A stretch of 64,000 bases of DNA, taken from assembly GCA_020402865.1 (NCBI GenBank), contig JADBYT010000015.1:124001-188000 (forward strand), given 5' to 3'. This document shows positions 1 through 7,996 of the stretch, one piece after another. This DNA comes from Bacteroidota bacterium (GTDB taxonomy: Bacteria > Bacteroidota > Bacteroidia > Palsa-965). Within the stretch, counting starts at the first letter, position 1, and each line of letters starts with the position of its first letter. The notes beneath the pieces were generated by a model. That model was given only the letters and a program-made list of their open reading frames with translations. It ran no database searches and was not told where the DNA came from. Both the position numbers and the translations under genes were made by a program.

Positions 1-106
1 GGCCTCGAAAGTGGGGCAGCTGGAGGAGAATTTAAAAGCGTTGGAGGCACTGCCGCTGCTTACTGATGAGGTGATGGGGAGGATTGAGGGGATTTTGGGA
101 GCGTGA
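1..106 (+). CDS. aldo/keto reductase, C-terminal fragment (partial)
   Basis: The window opens inside a gene. In the frame starting at base 2, 34 residues are readable before the TGA at 104-106. The pattern (SKVGQLEENLKALEALPLL, then TDEVMGRIEGILG) is the C-terminal helix that closes the TIM barrel of aldo/keto reductases of the voltage-gated potassium channel beta-subunit type, where residues near this segment help bind NADPH. Only the tail is visible, so substrate and full length are unknown. It is followed by about 250 bp of G-rich, apparently non-coding spacer before the GH18 gene. Confidence 0.65.
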   Translation, partial: ASKVGQLEENLKALEALPLLTDEVMGRIEGILGA

Positions 107-357
107 GGGGGCGTGTAGGTGAGTATGGGGGAGTGTGTGCGTGTGGGGTGTATTTTTTTGGGGGGATTGTGTAGGGGGATGTTTTGAGTGTGATTTGGGA
201 TGTCTAGGGATCTTGGGGCTTTGGTCGTGGGGCGCGAGCGTCGCGCCCTTACGGGGATCGTGGGGCTGGTGCCCTGCTGGGCGCTTCGTATCTGCTCTGT
301 GGGGGGGATGCTTTGCGGGATGTGTGAGGTGGTGCGGAAAAAGTCTTACCTTTTTGC
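107..357. other. G-rich intergenic spacer
   Basis: About 250 bp between the aldo/keto reductase tail and the GH18 gene. The plus strand is strongly G/T-biased, with runs of G and GTGTGTG-like tracts. I see no convincing gene, hairpin or consensus promoter here. A promoter for the GH18 gene should lie near its 3' end, but no clean TAnnTTTG element is evident. Confidence 0.4.
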
Positions 358-3339
358 ATGCGTTTTCTTTTTCTGGGTGTATGTTTTTTGGTGTGCTTGC
401 GCACACAGGCACAGTATGTGTCTGATATGCAGCAACAGGCACAGCATTATGCGACGCTGGGTGTGCATGATGATTTTTTCTGGGATAGTCTTCGTGTAGC
501 GGAGGGCGGCATGGCTGCGCCGGCTGCATTGGTTGCACCTCAGGCTTCGCAAAGCTGCACACTTACCCGCCGCGTGTTTGGCTGGCATCCGTATTGGGTG
601 GGCAGTGTGTACACCAATTATCAGTGGAACCTGCTGAGTGATTTGTGCTACTTTGATTATGCCGTGAGCCCCACCACGGGCAACAATACAAACGCTTCTT
701 TTCAGTGGAGCACGAGTGCTGCTGTTACGGCTGCCCTGAACAATAATGTGGATGTACACATATGCGCTACACTTTTTGGCAGTCACAGCACATTTTTAAA
801 CAGCACTACGGCCAAACAAACATTCATTACCAACATCATTAATTTGCTGCAGGCCCGTGGCGGAAAAGGCGTAAACATCGACTTTGAAGGCATGGCTTCG
901 TCAGACAGGAATGCGTTTACTGCTTTTATCGCCCAGCTCAAAACGCAACTCACTGCGGCCATTCCCGGTTCGGAAGTGAGTATGGCGTTGTATGCGGTTG
1001 ACTGGGGGAATGTGTTTGACATTGCTGCACTTACACCCAATGTGGATGCGTTTATTATTATGGGTTATGATTATTACTGGTCGGGAAGCACCACGGCCGG
1101 GCCCAACGATCCGCTGTATAATTTTCAAACCAGCTACAACTACACCCTTTCGCGTTCCATTACGTTTTATTTGCGGCAAGGCATGCCATCGGGGAAGTTG
1201 CTGCTTGGGTTGCCTTATTACGGACGTGAATGGGAAACTGTATCATCGGCTGTGCCGGCGGCTACCACAGGCAATTTCACGGCATCGCGCACGTATGAAG
1301 TGGTGCGCACCAACACAAACGGTTATTACTCCACCCAACTCTGGGAACCCAATAGCTTTACGCCATATTTCACCTATCAGCTTGCCGGAAACTGGCGCCA
1401 GTGTTTTATAAACGACGGCAACAGCATGCGCAGCCGTTTTGACATTGTAAACCAGCGCAACCTGGGCGGCATTGGCATCTGGGCGCTTGGCTACGACAAT
1501 GGCTACATGGATTACTGGAACGCCATTGAAGACCGGCTGAGTACCTGTGCGGTTGTGGCGTGCAGCGATACACTCTGGGACATGGGCGGCCCGGCACGAA
1601 ATTATTACGACGGTGAAAGTTATACATATACCATTGCTCCGGCCGGTGCTTACCGCGTGCAGCTTGCCTTTGGCAGTTTTGATGTGGAAGCAAACTACGA
1701 TACACTTTTTCTGTATGACGGGCCAACCACCGCATCGCCGCTCATTGGCAGCTATACGGGCACAAACTCGCCGGGCACGGTGCAGTCAACCGGAAGCACG
1801 CTTACGTTGCGTTTCAAGTCAGACAATGCCACCACGCGGCCGGGCTACATGGCGGTGTGGAGCTGCCTTGCCGATACCATTGTGCCGCAAACTTCCATTG
1901 CGTTGCCGCCAGGCTGGATAACACAAAACTTTACGGCCACTTTTACGGATACCGATACGCAAAGCGGAATTGAAAAAGCATTTTATCAGGTAAGCGATTA
2001 CAACGGCAGCGCGTGGCGCGCCAATGCGCAGCGCGGTTTCTTTAACGATGATTTTGTGACCCTGCATCCCGACTGGACCATTGCCACCGGCACATGGAAC
2101 GTAAATGCGCAGGGACAACTTGTACAAAGCGATGAAGGTTTGACGAACACAAATATCTACGCCTCACTCACCCAAAATTTATCAAACCGCTACTGCTATC
2201 ACTGGCAGGGGAAAATTACCGGTACAGGCAACAACCGCCGCGCCGGTTTTCACTTTGCTTCCGACAGCGGTGCGCTTGCCAATCGTGGCAATTCGTATTT
2301 CGTGTGGTTCAGACTTGATCAGGGTACAATTGAATTTTACAAAGTGGTGAATGATGTGTTTTCGTTGCAGCACACGGTAAGTTTTCCGCTCAGCAATAAT
2401 GTGTGGTACGATTTTAAAGTGAGTTATGATCGTATGCTCGGCAAAATTGTGGTGTATGTGAATGACGGATTTGCGGGAAGCTGGACCGATACGCAACCCT
2501 ACCAGAATGGCACATACATTTCGTTCCGCAGTGGCAATAGTAATTGGTCGATAGACAACTTCCGCGTGTACCGTTCGCGTGTGGCGAATGCGGGAACGGT
2601 GGTGAATGTGGGGAATTGTGCGGCGTGCGATTTGCGTTACCAGAGTATAAATCCGCTGGCCGCCGCAGGCCGTATCCGTTCGCTGAGCAACGATGTGGCG
2701 CTGAATTTATCGGCCGTGCGTGAAGATACCGTGCGCGTGGACTGGACACCACCGCAGCCGGTGAGCGTAAACGATGGTGCAGCGACGGATATTGATACCA
2801 CGTTTATACTCACGCAGCTGGAAGCCAACTGGACAGCCGCAGCCGATCCGCATTCGGGCTTGCAGGTTTACGAGTATGCGTTTGGCACCACGCCCGGCGG
2901 CACCGATGTGGTGAGCTGGACGGTGCATAATTCCACCGCCGTGCAGCATGCACCGCTTGTACTTACGCCGGGGCAATGGTACTACGCAAGCGTGCGAAGT
3001 ACAAACGGCGCAGGCCTGGTAAGCATGCCCGGCAGCAGCAACGGACAACTGGCCGAACTCAGCACCGCAGTGTGGCTTCCGCACGAAATAAAGGTGCAGG
3101 CTTATCCCAATCCGTTTACTGAGGTGCTATACCTGCAACTCAGTTTACCCGCTGCGGCAGTGGTTGAGGTGCGTGTGCGCGATGCAGCCGGCCGTGTAGT
3201 CATGCAGCAACCGCCGCAAATGCTGGCCGGCGGGCGGGTAGTGATGCCGTTGAATACATCGCCGCTGGCCGCAGGCATTTACACCGCTGAGATAAACTGT
3301 GGCGGTAAATTGCTGCAAATTCCGTTAATTCGCCACTGA
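358..3339 (+). CDS. secreted GH18-family glycosidase with CUB domain and T9SS sorting domain
   Basis: A 993-residue exported protein. Residues 1-18 form a signal peptide. A GH18-like TIM barrel spans roughly residues 65-395; its catalytic strand reads GVNIDFEG with D175 and the proton donor E177. The canonical DxxDxDxE is altered (K170 and N173 at the first two Asp positions), as in the spore-cortex/SleL-like branch of GH18. A CUB-like domain follows at about 400-500, then a LamG-like beta-sandwich region at about 555-720. An Ig/Fn3-like stretch precedes the C-terminal T9SS type A signal, which starts near the motif AYPNPF. The likely role is hydrolysis of a beta-1,4-GlcNAc polymer (chitin or peptidoglycan glycan) at the cell surface or outside the cell. 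The stop overlaps the start of the next gene (TGATG), so the two are probably co-translated. Fold confidence is high; substrate is inferred. Confidence 0.85.
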   Translation: MRFLFLGVCFLVCLRTQAQYVSDMQQQAQHYATLGVHDDFFWDSLRVAEGGMAAPAALVAPQASQSCTLTRRVFGWHPYWVGSVYTNYQWNLLSDLCYFDYAVSPTTGNNTNASFQWSTSAAVTAALNNNVDVHICATLFGSHSTFLNSTTAKQTFITNIINLLQARGGKGVNIDFEGMASSDRNAFTAFIAQLKTQLTAAIPGSEVSMALYAVDWGNVFDIAALTPNVDAFIIMGYDYYWSGSTTAGPNDPLYNFQTSYNYTLSRSITFYLRQGMPSGKLLLGLPYYGREWETVSSAVPAATTGNFTASRTYEVVRTNTNGYYSTQLWEPNSFTPYFTYQLAGNWRQCFINDGNSMRSRFDIVNQRNLGGIGIWALGYDNGYMDYWNAIEDRLSTCAVVACSDTLWDMGGPARNYYDGESYTYTIAPAGAYRVQLAFGSFDVEANYDTLFLYDGPTTASPLIGSYTGTNSPGTVQSTGSTLTLRFKSDNATTRPGYMAVWSCLADTIVPQTSIALPPGWITQNFTATFTDTDTQSGIEKAFYQVSDYNGSAWRANAQRGFFNDDFVTLHPDWTIATGTWNVNAQGQLVQSDEGLTNTNIYASLTQNLSNRYCYHWQGKITGTGNNRRAGFHFASDSGALANRGNSYFVWFRLDQGTIEFYKVVNDVFSLQHTVSFPLSNNVWYDFKVSYDRMLGKIVVYVNDGFAGSWTDTQPYQNGTYISFRSGNSNWSIDNFRVYRSRVANAGTVVNVGNCAACDLRYQSINPLAAAGRIRSLSNDVALNLSAVREDTVRVDWTPPQPVSVNDGAATDIDTTFILTQLEANWTAAADPHSGLQVYEYAFGTTPGGTDVVSWTVHNSTAVQHAPLVLTPGQWYYASVRSTNGAGLVSMPGSSNGQLAELSTAVWLPHEIKVQAYPNPFTEVLYLQLSLPAAAVVEVRVRDAAGRVVMQQPPQMLAGGRVVMPLNTSPLAAGIYTAEINCGGKLLQIPLIRH

Positions 3340-4205
3340 TGAAATTTTTGCTGCTGCTTTTTTCTGCCTTGCTTTCCTTACTGGCTGCTGCACAGTCGCC
3401 ACTAATGGATCGTATGGGGCCGCCCGGTTCGCCGGTGTACACCGATTTGAAAATGGCCGCCCGCGAACCGGCACTGGTGTATAAAATGCAGCTCACCGGC
3501 CCGCTTACCGAAAAGCAGATTCGTCCGCTTGCAAAATTCCAGCAATTGCAGGGTCTGCAACTTTCGCAAAACAACTGGAGCGTGCTGCCTGTGCAGTTTT
3601 ATTCGCTTGCCTCACTGCTTTACCTGCGCAGCGAAGGCAATGCACTGCGCACACTCAGCGACAGTACACCGCTGCCGGCGTCGCTGCGTTATGTGGAGCT
3701 GGCAGGCACAGCATTTGACACGCTGCCGGCAGCATTGGTCAATCAGGCTGCACTGTTTACACTTACACTTTCCCGAAACAGCGACACGCTGCATTTCCCT
3801 TCGCTGCAACACAAATGGCCGTATCTCAATGAACTGCATGTAATGAGTATGGCCACCGACAGTACGCTCTGGCACATCACCACGTTGAAGCGGCTTGAAA
3901 AACTCTCGCTTTACAATTGCAGTCTCAGTACGGTTAGTCCTGAAATTGGTTCGCTTCAAACACTACGCGAACTCAATCTCACGGGCAACAAACTCACCAC
4001 ATTACCTAAAGAAATTTATCAGCTCACACAGCTCAAACGCCTTGTGCTGCGAGGCAATCAGCTTACCCGGCTCAGCAGCCGCATTTGCTACCTCACCCGG
4101 CTCGAGGTGCTTGATTTGCGCGGCAATCCGATGACACTTTACGAAGTGGAATGTATAAAAGCCCTGCTGCCGCGTTGCGATGTGTTGTTTGACGGGAAGG
4201 AGTAG
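3339..4205 (+). CDS. secreted leucine-rich-repeat protein
   Basis: A 288-residue protein with a signal peptide (residues 1-18, ending LLAAAQ). The rest is made of leucine-rich repeats, most regular in the last third, where units such as LRELNLTGNKLTTLPKEI recur at about 23-residue spacing. This is the bacterial Ras-suppressor-type LRR pattern. It has no enzymatic domain and no T9SS tail, so it is probably periplasmic or surface-held through a partner. The ATG overlaps the stop of the GH18 gene by one base, a sign of translational coupling and of a shared process such as binding or recognition of the same ligand. Exact partner unknown. Confidence 0.75.
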   Translation: MKFLLLLFSALLSLLAAAQSPLMDRMGPPGSPVYTDLKMAAREPALVYKMQLTGPLTEKQIRPLAKFQQLQGLQLSQNNWSVLPVQFYSLASLLYLRSEGNALRTLSDSTPLPASLRYVELAGTAFDTLPAALVNQAALFTLTLSRNSDTLHFPSLQHKWPYLNELHVMSMATDSTLWHITTLKRLEKLSLYNCSLSTVSPEIGSLQTLRELNLTGNKLTTLPKEIYQLTQLKRLVLRGNQLTRLSSRICYLTRLEVLDLRGNPMTLYEVECIKALLPRCDVLFDGKE

Positions 4206-4294
4206 GAGAGAGGTTTGCGTTGCAATTGAATTTATTTAACTGCAATTTCACGCACTTCACCACTATCTTTGAGCGCCAAAACTGATTACATCAC

Positions 4295-5062
4295 ATGAAA
4301 ACAGCACTCATCACCGGTTCTTCCAGCGGCATTGGCTTAGGCATTGCACGCGCATTTGCACAGGCCGGTTACCAGGTTGCATTGAACGGACTTGAAAAAA
4401 ACGGCCCTGAAATTGCCGGTGCGCTTGCAACCGAATTTGGCGTGCGTGTAATTTTTTCTGATGCCAACCTGCTGCAGCCCGAAGCCATTGAAGCTTTTGT
4501 AAATCGTACCGAAACTGAACTCGGCCCGGTGGACGTGCTGGTGAACAATGCCGGAATGCAGTTTGTGGCACCCATCGACGAATTTCCGGTGCAGAAGTGG
4601 GATATGATTCTTGCACTCAATCTTACGGCTGCATTTCACACCACACGGCTGGTAATGCCCGGCATGAAAGCGCGCAAATGGGGACGCATCATTAACATTG
4701 CTTCTGCGCACGGACTTGTAGCTTCCGAATTCAAATCGGCTTATGTGGCGGCAAAGCACGGACTTGTGGGCTTTACCAAAGTAACCGCGCTTGAAGGTGC
4801 GCCGCACGGCATTACCGCCAATGCGGTTTGTCCCGGCTATGTAGATACGCCGCTTGTGCGCGGACAAATTGCCGATCAGGCCAAAACACACGGCATGAGT
4901 GAGGAAGAAGTAATCAGCAAAGTGATGCTGCAAAAACATGCAGTGAAAAAATTTGTGACTACCGATGCACTGGGTGCGCTTTGCGTGTTCCTCTGCACAC
5001 CTGCGGCCGATTTAATGACGGGTACTGCACTGCCGGTTGATGGCGGGTGGAATGCACAGTAA
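4295..5062 (+). CDS. bdhA: D-3-hydroxybutyrate dehydrogenase (short-chain dehydrogenase)
   Basis: A 255-residue classical SDR enzyme that interconverts (R)-3-hydroxybutyrate and acetoacetate with NAD (EC 1.1.1.30). Visible features are the cofactor loop GSSSGIG at residues 8-14, the NNAG motif, the catalytic Ser in IASAHG, the YxxxK pair in YVAAKHG, and the C-terminal TGTALPVDGGW that is typical of the 3-hydroxybutyrate dehydrogenase subgroup. In other bacteria (I recall Legionella) bdhA lies directly before a patatin-like gene. Here that partner is present at 6952 but is separated by a reverse-strand cassette. Substrate assignment is by family resemblance. Confidence 0.88.
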   Translation: MKTALITGSSSGIGLGIARAFAQAGYQVALNGLEKNGPEIAGALATEFGVRVIFSDANLLQPEAIEAFVNRTETELGPVDVLVNNAGMQFVAPIDEFPVQKWDMILALNLTAAFHTTRLVMPGMKARKWGRIINIASAHGLVASEFKSAYVAAKHGLVGFTKVTALEGAPHGITANAVCPGYVDTPLVRGQIADQAKTHGMSEEEVISKVMLQKHAVKKFVTTDALGALCVFLCTPAADLMTGTALPVDGGWNAQ

Positions 5063-5102
5063 AAAAGCCAGTTTGTATAATACTTCTAAATAATAATTAC
5101 GA

Positions 5103-5420
5103 TTAAATAGCTTTTAATAGCTGTGCGTATTCCGGGTAAGAAGATTCTGTTATATCTGCAATATAGGGGGCTTTCTGGAAATATTTAATAGCAATTTGTC
5201 CCAAAAAATAAATGTCTGGTTTGCCCAAATTGTTACGATGAGAGGAGTAGGAAAGTATATCCTGCATACATTTTCCCCACACTTTTATTTTAAGATTTTC
5301 ATATTGCTCAATAGTAAATTGATGCGAGCCTAATTTTTTATGCTCAAGAATTTGAGCATCAATTTTTTTTAACTCTTCAATAAGATTGAGTAGTCTGTTT
5401 AGCTTATCTTGCGAGTCCAT
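5103..5420 (-). CDS. small helical protein, partner of NTase-like gene (module copy 1)
   Basis: A 105-residue cytosolic protein, predicted mostly alpha-helical, with an amphipathic N-terminal segment (LNRLLNLIEELKKIDAQIL) and a conserved EHKKL stretch. It is clearly homologous over its full length to the protein encoded at 6053-6361: both share the ID..I.EH(K/R)(K/R)L motif, YFLG...KYFQ in the second half, and end in LL(K/S)AI. It begins 9 bp after the stop of the NTase-like gene, so the two form one transcription unit. I do not recognise a named family and see no HEPN R-x4-6-H motif. Base composition is much more AT-rich than in the neighbours, which suggests acquisition. The function could be that of a regulator, antitoxin or toxin for the NTase; this is inference. 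Confidence 0.7.
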   Translation of the reverse strand: MDSQDKLNRLLNLIEELKKIDAQILEHKKLGSHQFTIEQYENLKIKVWGKCMQDILSYSSHRNNLGKPDIYFLGQIAIKYFQKAPYIADITESSYPEYAQLLKAI

Positions 5421-5429
5421 GTATTAAAG

Positions 5430-5906
5430 TTAAGCAATTATTTCAATAAACCCCTTGTTAAGCTGTTTTCGTGCTCTGTTTGGTGCTGTTTTCGACCATT
5501 GATTTAACCAAAATATTGTATCGAGGTATGTGCTTTTGAAGGTCGGATGATTTTCGGGATATACTAAAACAATGTAAGCATCAATCGTTGGGAAAGTGCT
5601 GTTTTTCTGACATCCAAAATGACTTAACACATCCTTGTTCTCCTCAAAAAGTTGATGTTCAATAAATACACATAAGTCGATGTCTGATGGATTTGCTTTT
5701 TTTGTAGCGAAACTTCCATTTATCCAATACCTGAGTGGTTTCCGGCAAATTTTATTTAGTTCTGAAATATATGTCAGTAAATTTGCAAACAGCGATTTTC
5801 TATAAGTATTTGTAACAAAATGGCTCTCGATATCTGTAATAGTCATAAATATTGGTTCAGGAGGTTCCAGAAATCCTCTTGAATTAAATTTGATCAGTCT
5901 ATTCAT
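5430..5906 (-). CDS. nucleotidyltransferase-like protein, DUF6932-like (module copy 1)
   Basis: A 158-residue protein with a minimal nucleotidyltransferase signature: G64-S65 followed by D75-x-D77 in the context GSFATKKANPSDIDLCVF, and a third candidate carboxylate at D109 in TIDAY. These are the metal- and NTP-binding positions of the polymerase-beta superfamily. Length and residue spacing are identical to the paralogue at 6371-6847. Family members usually carry no other domain and are often encoded beside a short partner, as here (9-bp gap to the 105-residue gene). This makes a toxin-antitoxin or small-molecule-modifying pair plausible. The substrate is unknown, and I cannot tell from sequence whether it is active. 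The gene is AT-rich and lies opposite to bdhA and patD. Confidence 0.75.
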   Translation of the reverse strand: MNRLIKFNSRGFLEPPEPIFMTITDIESHFVTNTYRKSLFANLLTYISELNKICRKPLRYWINGSFATKKANPSDIDLCVFIEHQLFEENKDVLSHFGCQKNSTFPTIDAYIVLVYPENHPTFKSTYLDTIFWLNQWSKTAPNRARKQLNKGFIEIIA

Positions 5907-5921
5907 ACTTTATTTAGTTAT

Positions 5922-6056
5922 TTAAAAACCCTCGAACAACTAACGCTGCAACAGATGGAGTTGCGATGCCTTGAGCTGATTAGCGATAAAGCGGGTTTAC
6001 CTTTGCATGAAATCGAGCCGTGGAAGAGTTTTACAAATGATATGGGGATGGATTAG
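5922..6056 (+). pseudogene. acyl-carrier-protein-like fragment
   Basis: The plus strand between the two minus-strand modules reads open as TLEQLTLQQMELRCLELISD, then KAGLPLHEIEPWKSFTNDMGMD, and stops at TAG 6054-6056. An in-frame ATG lies at 5955. The last part looks like the first half of an acyl carrier protein, whose helix II begins (L)GMDSLD with the phosphopantetheinylated serine. Here the frame stops exactly after GMD, just before the serine, and at the 3' edge of the 6053-6361 gene. I read it as an ACP-like gene truncated when the second module inserted or duplicated. It cannot be functional as an ACP. The resemblance is by eye only. Confidence 0.4.
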
Positions 6057-6361
6057 ATTGCACTCAGCAATTTCTGATACTCCGGGTCTGTAATCCAATC
6101 AGCCGTAGGTTGATCGGGCGTATTCTGAAAATATTTCTTTGCCAGAAGCCCGAGGAAATACGCATCCGCAACACCGTTTTTTGAGCGCACTAACTTAGCT
6201 TCTTCAAAAAACTGTCCAAGCAGTTTTACTTTATGGGTTTCGTATTGATTTATCATAATATTATCACTGTCCAAACGGCGATGTTCAGCAATAACCAAAT
6301 CAATCTCTCTCAGATTATGGATGAGATTTTTTAACCGCCAGAATTTATCTTTCTTATCCAT
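6053..6361 (-). CDS. small helical protein, partner of NTase-like gene (module copy 2)
   Basis: A 102-residue protein, paralogous along its full length to the product of 5103-5420. Shared features are the basic N-terminus, the helix LKNLIHNLREIDLVIAEHRR, the block YFLGLLAKKYFQ, and the C-terminus ending LLSAI. It lies 9 bp downstream of its NTase-like partner, the same spacing as in the other module. Conservation of both genes, order and spacing indicates that the pair moves and functions as a unit. No known domain recognised. The stop codon abuts the ACP-like fragment on the other strand. Confidence 0.7.
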   Translation of the reverse strand: MDKKDKFWRLKNLIHNLREIDLVIAEHRRLDSDNIMINQYETHKVKLLGQFFEEAKLVRSKNGVADAYFLGLLAKKYFQNTPDQPTADWITDPEYQKLLSAI

Positions 6362-6370
6362 ACTGCAAAT

Positions 6371-6847
6371 TTATTCAATAATTTCTATAAATTCTTTCTT
6401 TAACTTTAAATTTTTCCTTCCCGGTCGGGTGTGCGTCCACCAATCGTACCAATATTTCTTATCCAGCTCGGTGATTTTAGCCGAAGGATGTGGTTGGGGA
6501 TAGGTACGAATAAAGAACGCATCTACACCATATTCTTCTACCGACACGGGTGATTTGAAGCGTTCAAGTCTCATTTCGTGCTTTTCCAGCAGCTTGTAAT
6601 CAAGAAATACGCAAATATCAATGTCGTTGGGATATCTTTCCTGAGAGGTAAAACTCCCGTCAATCCAGAGTGTAAATGGCTGGTTGCAGATTTTTTTCAG
6701 TCCAATAATGTAATTCTCAAACCCGCTGTAAATAAACTGTCGTGTGCCGGTTTGTACAAAGTAGTGTACAAACTCTTCCTGCGTGAGTGTAAATAATTTG
6801 GGTGGCTGAATCAATCCTCTGAAATCAAATCTGAACTTTTGTATCAT
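6371..6847 (-). CDS. nucleotidyltransferase-like protein, DUF6932-like (module copy 2)
   Basis: A 158-residue protein with the same architecture as the gene at 5430-5906: WIDGSF at residues 61-66, D75-x-D77 in PNDIDICVF, and D109 in GVDAFF. The C-terminus (KEFIEIIE) matches KGFIEIIA of the paralogue. The two copies are clearly diverged, so this is an old duplication or two independent acquisitions rather than a recent tandem copy. It is transcribed divergently from the patatin-like gene, with about 100 bp of AT-rich DNA between them. The reaction is unknown; an NTase fold is supported by the GS/DxD/D pattern. Confidence 0.75.
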   Translation of the reverse strand: MIQKFRFDFRGLIQPPKLFTLTQEEFVHYFVQTGTRQFIYSGFENYIIGLKKICNQPFTLWIDGSFTSQERYPNDIDICVFLDYKLLEKHEMRLERFKSPVSVEEYGVDAFFIRTYPQPHPSAKITELDKKYWYDWWTHTRPGRKNLKLKKEFIEIIE

Positions 6848-6951
6848 ATGCGCTTTGCAGCTCCATGTTAAATATAAATGCAGAAATCAAACAAACCACT
6901 CACACCCGCCAATAAACCGTATTTTTGCCACCTCACATTTCAATCCACCTC

Positions 6952-7986
6952 ATGCCCAACAAACGCAAAGCCGTAAAACAGGTAGCCATTGCCCTTCAGG
7001 GTGGCGGTGCGCACGGCGCGTTTACCTGGGGCGTGCTCGACCGGTTGCTTGAAGTGCCTGAGCTGGTGGCCGAAGGTATTTGCGGCACCAGCGCAGGCGC
7101 GGTTAACGCGGTTACACTGGCTTACGGCCTGCACACCGGCGGTCCCGATAAAGCCAAAGAACTGCTCGAACAGCTTTGGCGCAAAGTGGCGCAGTACGGC
7201 AGCTTCCTTTTCAAGCCATCGCCGTGGGACAGAGGCATGAACTTTGGTGATCTTTACAACTCGCCCGGCTATCTTTTTTACAACGCCATTTCGCAATCGC
7301 TTTCGCCCTACCAGCTCAATCCGTTCAACTACAACCCGCTCAAGGATATTCTGAACGAACTTATCGATTTCCGCGAGCTGCAGCATTACAATACCAAGAA
7401 ACTTTTTGTGTGCGCCACCAACGTAAAAACAAACCGCGCACGCGTGTTTCACAACCACGAAATTACGGTTGATGCCGTGCTGGCGTCCACCTGTTTACCC
7501 ATGCTTTTTCAGGCCGTGGAAATAGAGGGCGAGCATTACTGGGATGGCGGCTACATGGGCAATCCTCCCCTCACACCGCTCATTTCCGAAACCGAAACGC
7601 ACGATGTGCTGCTGGTGAAAATCAACTCCATCAACATTCACAAACTTCCCGTTACCGCGCGCGATATTACCGAACGTGCAAACGAAATCAGTTTCAACAG
7701 CAGCCTGATTAACGAAATGCACATGGTGCATTATCGCAACGAACTCCTGCGCCGTGGCATGACCTTGCCCGAACAGGACCGCGAAATTTTTGTGCATTGC
7801 ATTTCCGGCTACTCCGCACTCGATCACCTCAGCTATTCAAGCAAACTCAATACCTCGTGGGAATTTCTGCAACACCTCAAAGCAGAAGGCCGCCGCATTG
7901 CCGATGAATGGCTCGAAACTGAATATGATCAGGTAGGGCTACGCTCCACGTTCGATATTCACGAACATTTCCTGAACCGTTATTAA
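6952..7986 (+). CDS. patatin-like phospholipase
   Basis: A 344-residue cytosolic acyl hydrolase. It has the patatin oxyanion loop GGGAHG near the N-terminus, the nucleophile elbow GTSAGA, and the catalytic Asp in DGGYMGNPP, so the Ser-Asp dyad is intact. The family hydrolyses phospholipid or other acyl esters. The variant starting KQVAIALQGGGAHGAFTWGV is the one found beside 3-hydroxybutyrate dehydrogenase in several bacteria (PatD of the bdhA-patD pair, as I recall). A role in polyhydroxybutyrate or lipid turnover together with bdhA is therefore likely. The ATG at 6952 is preferred; an upstream TTG at 6925 would add nine residues unlike the family. Confidence 0.85.
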   Translation: MPNKRKAVKQVAIALQGGGAHGAFTWGVLDRLLEVPELVAEGICGTSAGAVNAVTLAYGLHTGGPDKAKELLEQLWRKVAQYGSFLFKPSPWDRGMNFGDLYNSPGYLFYNAISQSLSPYQLNPFNYNPLKDILNELIDFRELQHYNTKKLFVCATNVKTNRARVFHNHEITVDAVLASTCLPMLFQAVEIEGEHYWDGGYMGNPPLTPLISETETHDVLLVKINSINIHKLPVTARDITERANEISFNSSLINEMHMVHYRNELLRRGMTLPEQDREIFVHCISGYSALDHLSYSSKLNTSWEFLQHLKAEGRRIADEWLETEYDQVGLRSTFDIHEHFLNRY

Positions 7987-7996
7987 TAAAGGGATC

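Noticed and set aside
5103..5420. HEPN toxin of an MNT-HEPN pair
   Set aside because: The small partner has no R-x4-6-H motif and is shorter than HEPN proteins.
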